Made by a program: the position numbers and the translations under genes. This document shows positions 1 to 11,200 of a stretch of DNA of 64,000 bases, in pieces. The notes beneath the pieces are model-generated. The model searched no databases. It was given only the letters and a program-made list of their open reading frames with translations, and was not told the origin of the DNA. Source of the stretch: Wyeomyia smithii (lineage: Eukaryota > Arthropoda > Insecta > Diptera > Culicidae); contig NC_073695.1 of NCBI RefSeq assembly GCF_029784165.1, positions 229,371,916-229,435,915 on the forward strand. The letters are read 5' to 3'. Every line of letters starts with the position of its first letter. The stretch's first letter is position 1.

Positions 1-290
1 CCTGAGAACCGAAAACCACCCAATGAGGATATTTCCGAAACCATAATTATGCCCAGAAATCGAAAATCAGCTCTAGACGCCATTTTGAAGCTCAAGATGA
101 CTTCCGGTTTGTGTAAAAAAGTCAAAAATGACCAAGAACCTTCTAATCTGAGTACTGCCGGAATCGTCATGATGCCTAGTTGGTATATTTTCGGAATCAA
201 AAATTGCTCAGAGTCCGGAAATGAATTTCAAGCGCCATTTTTAAGTTCAAGATCATCAACCATAACATCAATCAATAATATATTGCCAGA
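1..290 (+). repeat. Helitron-like dispersed repeat, fragment
   Basis: Holds two rounds of the motif 'CCATTTTGAA..CAAGATGACTTCCGGTTT..(A)AAAAATGACC', which recurs with variations near 26.3, 35.9, 37.8, 38.7, 41.4 and 46.5 kb. The short ORF at 49-411 is an accidental reading of this repeat. Orientation matches the better copy at 26.0-26.75 kb. The left end lies outside the window. Family assignment rests on the linked ends seen at 26 kb and on general knowledge of mosquito repeats. Confidence 0.5.
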
Positions 291-1019
291 AATACATTAT
301 TATAAGACAGGCGGTCCTACTTCTATGTTAACCTTGCGGTTTTGTCTCACACATAACCTCTTTAACTTTTCTCTGAAAGATTCAGTTGACTTTAAAATCA
401 ATCATTTATAGTTCAGTTCCGCAACATTCAACCAATCAGCAGCTCGCTTGAACAGCCTAAAACAGAATAGTCTAATAATCGCTCGTGCCTTAAGCCGTTT
501 CTAATAAAACAATTGTGAAAGTAAACAGACCTTGAATATGAAAGGCCCTAATCAATTGATGAAGTTCTCCGCAAGCTTTTCGTATAATAGGTAGCGTATG
601 TTTTCAATTGCAAACTAGTGAAAAAAATTGCCAAAAATCATTGGGAACGCGGTTAACCAACCACAAACTTGTTTTTTTTAGCGATGTTAATTTTATATTC
701 ATGTTGTAAGTGGCTCTGCCTTTTTTCAAGTTATGTCATTTCTCCAGTTTCACAAAACGCAGAGATATGTATTGCCTCTTGCGTCTGCTACAGGGGAATA
801 AAACAAAATTCAATTCTGAGTTCGGAATGCTGTTGTGAAGTCGAACTCGTCGACGGTCTTTCTTAATACGCTGCAATATTTTTTTCATAAACTGTAATGA
901 ACTTCCAAAAACGAAGCTGGTATTGGTGACACTCTAGTCTAAATGGGAAAAAAGCGGAACTTTATTCTTCGAACAATTTTTGGTATAATTAATTCCTATA
1001 ATCTCTATTTTTTAAAAGT
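291..1019. other. No gene seen; AT-rich intergenic or intronic DNA
   Basis: Only short chance ORFs, for example at 669-866, without codon bias or recognisable motifs. The words near 325-360 (GCGGT..GTCTCA.ACA) recur near 10.83 and 38.37 kb, so this is part of a dispersed repeat. Nothing else is evident. Confidence 0.6.
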
Positions 1020-1788
1020 TAACTAAAGCTTTCTATGATAAAAAAACAACTGTTTTGTATTACAAGATTTTGACAAATGTGAAAATGTGAACTTTTGCCT
1101 AATAAACGTAATTTCTACCTTCATTGAGTACAGAGTTATTAGGTATTTAATGTGGAAATTACTTCAAATTAAGTTTTTTGCACTCAACTTATGTTAGTTA
1201 CATTTTAGAAGAAAACATAGTTCCAAGGAATTGTTGGGGCATACAAAACACATTTTTTTGTCAAAGATCACACGTCTTCAGTACTTTTTCTTTAAAAGTT
1301 AAAGCATGGTTTTTTGTGACTTTAAAAACGTACAGGGTAAAAAGGGGCAATTGGTGACAACTCTTCTTCGTAGAGCTTTGGTCGAGTACTACACACTGTT
1401 ATAGGCTCTTTTTACCCTAATCAACCGATATTAGAGTACGGCGAGGCTCATTTCAAGATGGCTTGACAAAGTTTTTTTTTTAATTCTTTTAGCACCAATA
1501 TTTAGTGGTTAATTTGTGGTTTCGAAATCCAATTTGTGGTAATTTGTGGTTGAGTAATTTCTGAGAAATTTTCAGAAAACTGAGTCAAGCCATCTCTGAA
1601 AATGATTTCGCTTCAAATGAATCGGACAACGATGATATATACATCAATCGAAAGCTCTTAAATTGTGGTTCACGAAAATGTAGTTTTTGTAGGCATACTT
1701 CATAATAAAATAATTAAAAAACTATTTTTTAAATTTTTGAACATCGTTTACTTCTTGTTGTCAACACCGACCGTACGCGGCGCTGGTT
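1020..1788. repeat. Left arm of a large inverted repeat
   Basis: Read in reverse complement, this arm matches 3287-4520 once the insertion at 3881-4443 is removed. The best part is 1440-1788 (about 350 bp, starting CAAGATGGCTTGACAAAG and ending near TACGCGGCGCTGG). The outer part, 1020-1310, is more diverged but still alignable, with shared words such as TAGAAAGCTTTA and CATACAAAACACA. The arrangement suggests a foldback or long-TIR DNA element. No transposase is present between the arms. Confidence 0.8.
1334..1418. mobile_element. Small MITE-like insertion in the left arm
   Basis: Bounded by the inverted pair AGGGTAAAAAG and CTTTTTACCCT. The corresponding place in the right arm (about 3640-3665) lacks most of this stretch, which is what a later insertion would produce. 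The element is about 85 bp and non-coding. Target-site duplication is not clear. Confidence 0.45.
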
Positions 1789-2891
1789 GACCATCAAGAT
1801 GATTTTTTCTCAGAAAGCTTTCGTGTAGCGATGAGTATGGTGAAACTAGAGATACTCAGAGGGAGAGATGTGCGGTGAGCAGAACGAACCGTCTAAATTG
1901 GAGCTAAACGAACAAGAAAGGTAGCACCACATTGAGAGGTATTGCAGTCAGATACAAAAAAGAACGTGTTTATTTCTATACGATTTTTTGTTCTATTGCC
2001 AATGAATGAATTAAGAATGCTGTGAGTGATTTTTACCCGGAGTTCAACAAACCTTGTGTATAGGTAACAAAATAAGTGAAGGTGTTTAAAATTAAACATA
2101 AACATAAAATATATCACCTTAACAGTTTTTGTGAAGCACTTCACTATTCTTAAGGACTTTCACCGTCACCACCGATTATACAAGTCGAATGTTAGTCAAC
2201 ATTGCGCTTTGAGAAAAGATCTGGCACCTCTGACATATGAAACCCAGTTGCCGAATTGGCGATTTTTTTCGCCGCGAATCTCATGTGCAGATTTGCTGCG
2301 AAATGCAAATGTTGATCAATTAGCAGATATTTGTAGTTGACAAGCCTCCGTGTGTTTTACGTGAATTTCCTCAAAATAAGTGAAGTTTTACGTACACATG
2401 CGAGCGTAATTTTCTAGATCTTCGGTCGAATCATTTCCGGAAATGTAGTTTTGCCATTTACCGATTGTTTGAAAAAAAAAACCTAAATTAATACACCTAG
2501 GGGTGTGATCTGGTCTTTCTCATACAAAATCTGTTATATGTTAAAATCTATTAGCACATACGTTTTAACTCTTGGAATAAATTAAAGCCTGATAATAATA
2601 AAGAACAATTTTTTGTTTCGATAAATGTTATAATATTTTGGTAACCAACTACGCAACTGTATTCGACTGTTGGGTATTTTAGAAACCCTGAATGATGCCT
2701 GAAGGTTGGGAATGGGCCTTAGAACTGTAGGGAACGGTTGAAACGCATGGTAAATGCCCAAATGTGTGAGTTCTGACTAGAATTAAAATTCGATATTTTC
2801 TCGTCTCAGGAATATGCTACTACAACTACCCCCTGAATAGTAATACAAAAAAGCTTTCAACGGCAGCGACAACTGTATGTCGTATACAGTA

Positions 2892-3217
2892 AGGTCGCTT
2901 TTTACGCGTTTTTTTACGCGGGTTGCTTTCCTCTATTACTCAAAAACGGTACAAGATATCGACCTCATTTCAATCACGTTTTTCGTTTTAGGCCACGAGT
3001 GATCATATATCAGTTTTTAAAAAAAATCACAATTTTTGGTGTAAATGCTCAAAATTTAAAATATTGAATTTCGGTCTCTAGATTGGCCACTATCATATTC
3101 AAACGAGGTTTTAATGTTTTAGGACGGTTTTCTTTGTTATATTTGCAACTCAAAAAAGTCGTTTTTTACGCGGGCCCATACAAATTTGGAACGCATCCCC
3201 CGCGTAAAAAACGACCT
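2892..3217. mobile_element. pogo/Tc1-mariner-type MITE with TA duplication
   Basis: The ends are inverted copies: AGGTCGCTTTTTACGCG at the left and CGCGTAAAAAACGACCT at the right. Each is flanked by TA (2890-2891 and 3218-3219), the standard target of the Tc1/mariner/pogo superfamily. The 326-bp body has no transposase, so it is non-autonomous. It lies in the loop between the arms of the 1.0-4.5 kb inverted repeat, so it is probably nested in it. Confidence 0.75.
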
Positions 3218-3286
3218 TAGTGTATATGAACGACTGTCGATATGTTCTAGATAACCCACTAGCACTAACATCGGCAGGTGCACATC

Positions 3287-4520
3287 CAGCGCCGCGTACG
3301 GTCGGTGTTGACAACAAGCGGTAAACAATGTTCAAAAAATTAAATAATAGTTTTTTAATTATTTTAATATGAACTATGCCTACAAAAACTACATTTTCGT
3401 GAACCACAATTTAAGAGCTTTCGATTGATGTATATATCATCGTTGTCCGATTCATTTGAAGCGAAATCATTTTCAGAGATGGCTTGACTCAGTTTTCTGA
3501 AAATTTCTCAGAAATTACTCAACCACAAATTACCACAAATTGGATTTCGAAACCACAAATTAACCACTAAATATTGGTGCTAAGAGAAAAAAAAATACTT
3601 TGTCAAGCCATCTTGAAATGAGCTACGGCGAGCATATGTTACAGTAGTTTACAGATGTGAAATGTGTTAATTTTGAAAAAAAAAATGTGTGTTTTGTATA
3701 CCCAAACAACTTCTAAGCACAAAGTTTTCTTGTAACATGCAACTAACAGAAGTTGCGTACAAAAGACTAGATTTTAAGTGACTTCCATACAAAACACTTT
3801 ATAACTTTGTACTCAAATAAGATAGAAATTCTATTTATTCGGCGAATTTTAATACCATCACATTTTCTAGAACTTGTTAGAATGTGATGAAGATAGTAAC
3901 TGGATACCGTGCGGTGGCCGCTTTGAAAAACGTTATCGCGATATATATTATTCGTTCACAGTATTGTTTTTTATTATTAAATATATCAACTCTATTGATT
4001 CTAAAATAACAAAAAAAATATAGAGAGGTTTTGTTTTTAGTACAGTGATTAATCGTTTGAGTTCACTTTGCGGTGGCTGGTGATCTGGAGATTCGTATCG
4101 CGTAGCTTACTCTCACAGGAATAAAAATCGGTGCCTGCGTATCAGCTCGTTGATTCGCGCGCGGGATCTGAAAATATCTGATCGTATAGCCTACCAGGGC
4201 GAATACGATCTTTCCTACACCATCACACTAACACAAATACCCTTCCTGTGACATCCGTAGAGATGCAGAGGTGAACTCGGTCTCATAACAACCTTTGTCG
4301 AGCTAACAATCCTCTTCCTACTTTTCCCCTGTAAGGACACCATAAAAACAATCTATGTGGTTCTCTGTGCATCCTCGCTAGCTCAGGTCAATCACGGAGG
4401 TGCAACTACGATATGTACGGTCGTCAATGCTCATGCTCATGCTCATCACATTTTCTAAAACTTGTTAGCTTAAAAAAAACTGGTTTTCTGTTTTTATTAT
4501 AGAAAGCTTTAATTCATCAT
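3287..4520. repeat. Right arm of the large inverted repeat (interrupted)
   Basis: Inverted partner of 1020-1788. The inner 3287-3636 copy is close. The match continues outward to about 3880, and after a 563-bp insertion (3881-4443) resumes with CTTGTTAG..TATAGAAAGCTTTA at 4460-4510. The left arm lacks the insertion, so the retrotransposon came after the inverted repeat. ORFs on the minus strand here are shadows. Confidence 0.8.
3881..4443 (+). mobile_element. 5'-truncated non-LTR retrotransposon 3' end with (TGCTCA)n tail
   Basis: Flanked by a direct repeat of about 25 bp (3856-3880 and 4444-4468, one difference, beginning CATCACATTTTCTA). It ends in the hexamer tail AATGCTCATGCTCATGCTCAT, of which 4423-4443 is visible. 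A microsatellite tail instead of poly-A plus a long target-site duplication is typical of several non-LTR clades. No ORF is retained, so this is probably 3' UTR. A related, more decayed stretch lies at about 24.10-24.24 kb. The clade cannot be fixed from the UTR alone. Confidence 0.7.
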
Positions 4521-5419
4521 GCATAAAACTGTCCACTGTTTCTTCCACTAAAGCAATAATAACGGTATTAGGGCCACTACATATATAATTGAACAGTTTG
4601 ATGAATAATAATTTATGTGATCCTACATCAACCATAGGGTCGTGTCTTGGATACAACCCTCTACTTTTGTTGAAACTCGAAATATTTCGCAAAAAATTTG
4701 GTTATAACTCTAGGGTGTAGAAATGTAAGAAACTTCTTTTCTATGTCAATGTTAAAGATTTTTCATCCATTTTCATGAATCAATACTTGTTGATGAAGAA
4801 TCATGAATTAATCACCAGAAATGCGGGTTTTCATAGAATATTCAATTTTTCAATTTAATTTTTAAAAAGGATTAAACAAGTTAGTCACATTATCACATTA
4901 TTGAAATTTAGAAAAGCTCCAGAAGGCAATACGCAACAGAAGAACCGTGGAATGGGATGAAATTGATCAGTGGGGTGAAATTGATCACCTGAAAATTCGT
5001 GGTAAAAAAAAAACTAATCAGAAGATATTGCCCCTACAACACTAGGTAATGTTAACGTGTCCATCAACGCAACTTTTGCATGATTCACATACCTGTCGAA
5101 GTTAACCCTTGCATGCCCGGTGCAATTTTTCATATTTTCGAAAAATTCTTCTAACTCAGTCAAGACTCCATCAAAATTGATCAAACAAGTTTCCAAATAA
5201 CAAAAAAAAAGTATTGAATTTACTTAAAGTAATCTTAGTTGAGGGTTAACTACGGTAAATTTGGAGAAGTGAGTAAAGTTTGATAAAAGCTCAAAAATGT
5301 AATTTTCAACAATGATCATTCCATACCATGGAAAAAATACGCAGGAAACCACAAAGATTTTAATTTCAGAGCTAGTTTTTGAGTTTTTGCAACAAACCGA
5401 ATTGATATCGGTCGAACGA
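4521..5419. other. No gene seen; decayed repeats
   Basis: AT-rich and without credible coding sequence. At 4955-4990 a doubled motif GTGAAATTGATCA resembles MITE termini, but I could not pair the ends. Small ORFs at 4465-4692 and 5014-5196 show no family features. Confidence 0.5.
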
Positions 5420-5855
5420 CAGGGCTAGTAGCGAGTCACATTTAAGTGACTTTGTCACTATTTTGAGCCTAGTCACTAAAAAGTCACTATTTAGGAAGTT
5501 TACTCACTTGCAAATTGCTCCCGAGACCATCACTAAAGCTGTACTCTGCAATCGAAGAACACTCCTTTAGAACTCTGAAATGTTGTCTTTTGCTGCTGCC
5601 CTTATTCGATTGTTTTGTGTAACCAGTCACACTCCAGGACAAATAGTTTCTCATCAGAAACAATGTACTCGCGAACAGCGAGTTGTGAAAGTATCATTTT
5701 CACTCTATCGAGCTCCTTTTTCTAAAAGAATCGGCCAAAATATTGTGGACCGATTCAATAGATATACTCAGATGGGTGGGAATTACAAACTAAAACGTTA
5801 TCATTTCGCCGGACACGCTTCCTCATAACAGTCAGAATTTTACGACTTGCGCTAA
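5420..5855 (+). mobile_element. Deleted copy of the 39-kb hAT-like element
   Basis: Starts with CAGGGCTAGTAGCGAGTCAC and the repeated GTCACTATTTTG/AAAAAGTCACTATT words, exactly as the element at 39051. It then jumps at about 5500 to sequence matching 40172-40250, then (from about 5565) to sequence matching 40478-40760, and stops without a right terminus near 5855. It is thus internally deleted and 3'-truncated. The 82-codon ORF at 5580-5828 is not supported as a gene because the homologous copy has a different frame. Confidence 0.75.
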
Positions 5856-6058
5856 AAATACACAGCTTGATGTAGTCTGCGGTGGTGCTTAAGTGCTCCA
5901 ACACCAATCAACGGCAGCGATCTGTCTTTAAAGAATCAATCAGAATCAGAAACAATTTTTTTTTTTTTTTTTGAATACACTCAATCCGCAAGTTCCAATT
6001 TAGCTAACTGAAGCAGATTGCCCGAGTATTAGGTGTACTAATAAGCAGAGAAGCGCTT

Positions 6059-6424
6059 TTAGGCAGTGAGGATCCCTAAAATCACGGCCAATTTTTGAAA
6101 TGAAACCAAGCTGTAACCTGTTGCTTTTAAAATTACCGTTGCGTGATGCAGGTGGAATGAAAGTCTAGTGTCATGAAGAACACCAGGGTCCCTTACATGA
6201 TCAACCCCTTTTCGTCGAAGATGATCGGATTCAAGAGAATATTGCTGACGACGGCAATCTTCGATATTTCGAACTTCTTTAATCAGTTTCCAGCCATCTG
6301 CAAACAGTTTCTTGCAGCCATCACCTAGCAGCAGCGTTACGTCATGCGAATAGCAGAGGCCCAATGTTGTTTCCATGAGGAACATCTGACTTACTGATAA
6401 ATTGCGACGAAATGCTAAAACCAA
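6059..6424 (-). pseudogene. Reverse transcriptase relic, jockey-like non-LTR
   Basis: A 121-codon minus-strand frame resembles the part of a LINE RT after the catalytic loop: ADGWKLIKEVRNIEDCRRQQ looks like the usual ADDLKL....IEDC.. block with the second catalytic Asp changed to Gly. It is followed by RDPGVLHDTRLSFHLHH, which resembles the 'LGV..D..L.F..H' motif. No complete domain or neighbouring ORF remains. The assignment is by motif memory and the copy is inactive. Confidence 0.5.
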
Positions 6425-7779
6425 GCTTTACACGTAGAACTCTTCCACGTAGATATGATCTCAGCATTCCAACGAATATTGGATAATTGGATGGGTATTT
6501 GGATAATTTGCAACTCTATTGACCTTCTTTTTTTGATATTTTTTTATTATGAATTTTTGCGGAGCAATAGTTCAAAATAGGTTCAAAATAGTTGCAAATT
6601 GCAGGTTTGCAAGCGCGATCTGTTAAATTTAGAACGTTTCCAGCGCAATTAGCAAGAAAAAATACGTCATATTTTCCCGAAACTCTGCTGATACCACGCA
6701 TAAGTTTTCAATCAATGTTTTCACTATGGTGAGCGCAGAAAGTTTTTTTTTATAACAGAATTTAAATTCCCTGCTGGAACAAACAGATGTTTTGTTAATA
6801 TCTATGACGTTACCATTTTAAAGCCTGTTATGAATCTATCTCAAGTTTACTCAATTTGGGTTGAGCTTATACGAACTTACTGAACAATAGCTTTTGGAAT
6901 TCTTTTTAGATAATTCTACGAACTAAATTGAACAAAGATGCCCGAAGGGATTTATTAGATTGTTTGAGGTATTTTACATGACTTGTCTCATTTTGGTTTT
7001 GCCTACCGTTAAATTATAGATAACAAGATACAATAAAACTGAAATAAACCGAAGCGTTTTAGATTGGTTACTTGAGAGCTTGTACAGCAGAATTATGATT
7101 ATAGAATGAAACAGTTCCGCCACTGTCCTTATCCTCGGATGTATCGAAAGCGAACGGTTTAAAATCACAGAAACGCCGGGGTTTTTACGGAAATCCCCAG
7201 TGCAATCCGACATAAGAATTGATTTAATCGCCTCAGCCAGGTATTGGTACCAATCGCTGCTAGAGAAGCGATTATTTTCTGCGTAACTAATGCAAAAGAT
7301 CATTCACGTTGTCGACTGTTCTCCGCACATCACCGCTAATCGGCTAATTAAACTTAACTGGCATTTGAATGCGTTAGAATGTCACCGCTTTGCTCGTTGC
7401 AGAGCTTATCACAACATTTTGCATTCAGCCCTATACTAGAAACAGTAGGATAATAAGCATTCACAATGTAACGAATAATATGGTGTGTGTTTTTTTGACC
7501 TTCGGTGTAGAACACTCTAGAGTTTGTGTTTAATTAACAGTATTGAACACATGAAAGGGAATACGTTGCGTCTTTACCTATGAATAATTTAGTTCAATTC
7601 TCCACAGATCTGCACAGAACTCGAAGCTCTATGATTAAATTATCGGAAACATGTAGCCATTTGGCCTGTCGTACATATGAAAAATCATTTACACTCAGCA
7701 GCTAGGAGTGAACTTATCTAAATACATAACCAGCCTGAGGCTGGCTTGGTTGGCATTAACACTCAATAGAAGAATTCTG
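6425..7779. other. No gene seen
   Basis: Mixed AT-rich DNA. Minus-strand ORFs at 6516-6701 and 6974-7303 lack recognisable domains and codon bias. No paired terminal repeats were seen. Confidence 0.5.
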
Positions 7780-7861
7780 TGTTTGCTCAAATGACGACAC
7801 GCAACCGAGAGAAATTGTCTTACGCGCCACGGTGGCAGAGGCACAACGCCCACTCGGAGGG

Positions 7862-7913
7862 TATAAATCAGCAAACCGATCAGTGTGCACCGACCGAGGC
7901 TGCTCTCCGGATA
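7862..7913 (+). promoter_or_regulatory. Candidate insect core promoter (TATA-like, Inr, DPE)
   Basis: An initiator-like TCAGTG at 7880-7885 (A+1 at 7882) is followed by GGATA at 7909-7913, at the exact +28 to +32 position of a downstream promoter element. TATAAA at 7862 lies only about 20 bp upstream, which is closer than usual. The surrounding 7.8-8.2 kb is clearly more GC/CpG-rich than its flanks. It could be a 5' exon of a gene running rightwards, but there is no transcript evidence and no coding frame. Confidence 0.3.
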
Positions 7914-8900
7914 AAAACGGTGGGGATACACAGTTCTCCATTCGAACCACGGCCGTATGAACGAACTAGGAGGCTTCACCGGTCGGTATCCGAGCCTGGA
8001 ATGTGTGCAAAACCTGTGTACCAAACGCACCGTTCAGTGTCAGGGTAGTTTTAATGGCTTTCGAGACCCTTATATTTCACATTTATTGCTCAAACCGGTG
8101 TGCGATCCCAGTCCTGAGGCTTCGGTCCACTTCTGCATACTCTAGGGCTGAGCTGCGAACGTATGATGGAGTAGCGGAGGACACGGGCGGGAGCAAATCG
8201 AGTTTTTACCGGATTCTAGGATGAGCTCGGTATCGATTCGCTTCAGCAAACAGACGGTGCATTACTTTGTGCTGGTTTAAATTCATTCTAAACCGAGGGA
8301 CGAAATGTTGAAACTGATTGGAATATTTTTCACCAGCGAGAGCTGCTTCTATTTATGCTGGATAATTATTACACAGCTTGTCCGTAGACCTTTTTGTTAC
8401 GATGAGCCATAAGGAAAAGATTTAAAATAAAGTGACAAAAACGTAGAAAATTAAAGTACGAAGTTACTGAAATTGAGAGGGAAGTGGGTGGTGGATTACC
8501 ACCCCCACGATCGAGCATATTTTAGTCGGAGTACAAAGTTCGGCAACAGTGTACAAGAACAAAAGCAATTTTAATCATCGAAAAGTGTTGCTTTGCTATT
8601 CACCGAGCAAAAAGACTATCACGAAAGCTGGCCCGATTTCGTGCAGTCAAGTTAGTTCAGCAACCATACAACATACAACATAGTGCAGCAGCAGCGACGC
8701 CAGGACGCAATAGGTAATAATCGTAAAACGTGAATGGTTTCTCACCAATAACCGACCCTCACTCGTCTTTGGAAAGTGCCTTTCATTTCTCAATAACATT
8801 AAAAGCTTTTTTACCCGACAGCGTAGGCGGCAGCAGCAGCCACAGCGCAAGATAAGCAATTTATTAATAATTTGAAATTATTGCTCCGTAACGAGTAGAA
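7914..8900 (+). other. GC-richer block, possible 5' UTR/exon region
   Basis: Several overlapping short frames on both strands (for example 7779-8048+ and 7695-8030-) show no known domain. At 8683-8722 CAG-rich sequence precedes a possible splice donor (AATAG|GTAATA, about 8721). The composition fits untranslated exon or regulatory DNA rather than protein-coding sequence. Confidence 0.25.
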
Positions 8901-9526
8901 GGTGGAAAGATATCCGCTCTTGTCCAATGTCTTCATGTAAAATTCTATGCATTTTTGAACACCCCGACACGGCCCGTGTGCTGCCCGGATAAAATTCGAT
9001 TCTTCGGAATTAAATCTGTATCTGTGTATCTGTTTGTGTGTGCTGGATACCGATTTCTGTGAAATTGACGAGTTTGGTTTCTCACAATCCGGTATTTTCC
9101 ATTATTCTGGGAAGAGCGAATGACTTGCGAGTCGTGTTCGATGTACGGCCGATCAATTATCTGTACATGTCTATATTTAATCTATACAAAAATAATAGAA
9201 AAAGTTATTTTGACTCAAACAAGTTGATTTTAGAGCCGTAGCATCTTCAGCAAAGCTGTATTATGAATTATTCTCCATTTTATAGAAGTTGCCATTTTCT
9301 GAATAATCCAACTAAAGAGGAAAAACAAATTGTACTTTTTTCTTCTTTGCTCATAAAAATGCATTTTGTTCGGAACATTCGTTGCACATTTTATAAAATA
9401 TAATTACTGAAAACACCATTCTTCTATCAGCCTGTTCAAGGTAAAACGGTATTGAAGCCACAAACGGCCGACTTCGAGCCACAACTTCAAATTTTCAGAA
9501 GCACCAGACTCGGAAATACCTAGATA

Positions 9527-9605
9527 ATGCGTTTCTTGTGAAAACTCTATTGTATGTTTGCTTCATCGCAACAAACATAAAATAGCGTTTTCACAAGTGA
9601 CGCAT
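9527..9605. mobile_element. 79-bp near-perfect hairpin, TA-flanked MITE
   Basis: Arms of about 35 nt pair at 31 positions by my count, around an 11-nt loop (CTTCATCGCAA). The ends ATGCGT/ACGCAT are bordered by TA on both sides (9525-9526 and 9606-9607). This fits a minimal Tc1/mariner-type MITE. A microRNA-like precursor fold is the alternative, because length and pairing would also suit that. Confidence 0.6.
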
Positions 9606-9839
9606 TAACTGTTACTCTGTTACCAGCATTGGAAACAGTGTGCCCTGGTTCTAAAAATTACATAAAATGTTTCACGGGCGGAGTTCGGAACAAGAAAACA
9701 TCACCTTGAAAACGCATTATTCGTGAATTAAGGCTTGAACATGATGTTGCTAGTAAATATTTACAGTTTGCGAAAAAAAACTATTCCTTAAAAATATTCA
9801 AAATGATGTTTCATCCACATAACTTTCTTAAGAAAATAT

Positions 9840-10230
9840 CTCAAAGCTGGTACCTTTTCTTATTGCCTATGTTTATTATCCTTATCCTTATGGTTTTTTT
9901 TTTCAATGTTTTGTGCTTTAAATTAATGGCTCGTTCTTGTGCGTTCTATTTCATGATATTTATATATCTACTATTTTCTTCCTCACGTTTTAATTGCCAC
10001 ACTTTTGATCTCTATCTCATTTTGATGGTTCATCTTTATATCTTAGCATTACGTTGCTTGTTTCAATATGTAATAGCGCTCTTGTCTTTACATTAAAAAC
10101 TTTCTCGATCTGTTCCAATTCGTTTTTTTGTTGTTTTTAATCCAGTTTCCACATTTACTTGTATTTTACCACAATTTTTCTTTTACTCATCGCTTAGGAT
10201 ATTTTCTAATTTTTAAGTTATTACGTAGTA
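9840..10230 (+). repeat. T-rich, strand-asymmetric low-complexity tract
   Basis: The plus strand is dominated by T with little A, giving spurious membrane-like ORFs (9803-10096, 10128-10337) full of Phe, Leu and Ile. The same texture recurs at about 10855-11198, 11925-12260, 14105-15460 and 15900-16300. These frames are not genes: composition alone explains them. Confidence 0.6.
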
Positions 10231-10399
10231 TTCAGTCAGTTCCAACCGATTTCGTTCATTCTAACAGGAAAATTATCTATACACCCACCCAAACGCAGGA
10301 AATTGTAATTTGGTTATTCAAACTGTTGTACCATTGAAAACTGTCAAGCCTTGTTTCGAAAGCAGAAAGCCAGACCTAATATCAATATAAAAAGTTTTG

Positions 10400-10854
10400 G
10401 AACCGGTATTAAACCATGCTTTCGTAAGAAAGTCTCACTGAGGGTGGAGCTTCGAATACTACAGAATGGGAATGAGCTGTGATCAAAAAATGACACTGAG
10501 AAGAAAAGCGAGAATTCAATAATATGCTTGCCGAATAATGTTTACCACTATCAGCAATGTTTTGACGAATAGCAGAAGGATATTGACTGTTTTCATTAAA
10601 TGATTTCGGGGCACTAAAAACGCTTTTGGTGTGAACATTTATTTCGAATGACTTCAAGTCAATCCAACAATGCTCCTCTCCAGGGTTACCTTGCATTTAA
10701 AGAAGAGAGTGTTAACTGGAATTTACCGATTTAAACCATCAGATTGGTTAACTCTAATCGAGTAGGTTCCTCAACCTATTGCAACAAACACATTGACATA
10801 TAAGGCTGTCGTAATTCAAATTCCAATTTGCGGTCGTGTCTCATACACAACCTG
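10400..10854. other. No gene seen
   Basis: Normal AT-rich sequence between T-rich tracts. The minus-strand ORF 10409-10696 has no recognisable domain. GCGGTCGTGTCTCATA near 10832 recurs near 38372, so this includes a dispersed repeat edge. Confidence 0.5.
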
Positions 10855-11200
10855 TTTTACTTCTTTATTTTTATCATTTTTTTCAACTTTTTATTATTGT
10901 TTTCTCTCTATAATTTTTTGTGTTTACTAAAGGTTTTCTTTTTATATTTCATTTTATACATTTTCATTTTTACTTCAAACTGATTTTCCCAACAATTTTT
11001 TTTTTTTTTGTATATTCTATTATCAAGCCGTTACAATGATTTACATTTTTTTGAACTGAGTTAATCGCATGATTCACAACCATTTGCCAAACTTTCTGTG
11101 TTTTATTTAGTTTCTGTTTTTTTTTTTTGTTCATGAAAAAATTTAAAAAATGAATTTATATTATTATTTTTGCATTCTTTCATTATTAATATCCCATTTT

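Noticed and set aside
6059..6424. Idea that this is an intact small gene
   Set aside because: Motifs match a LINE reverse transcriptase with a changed catalytic Asp and no surrounding ORF.
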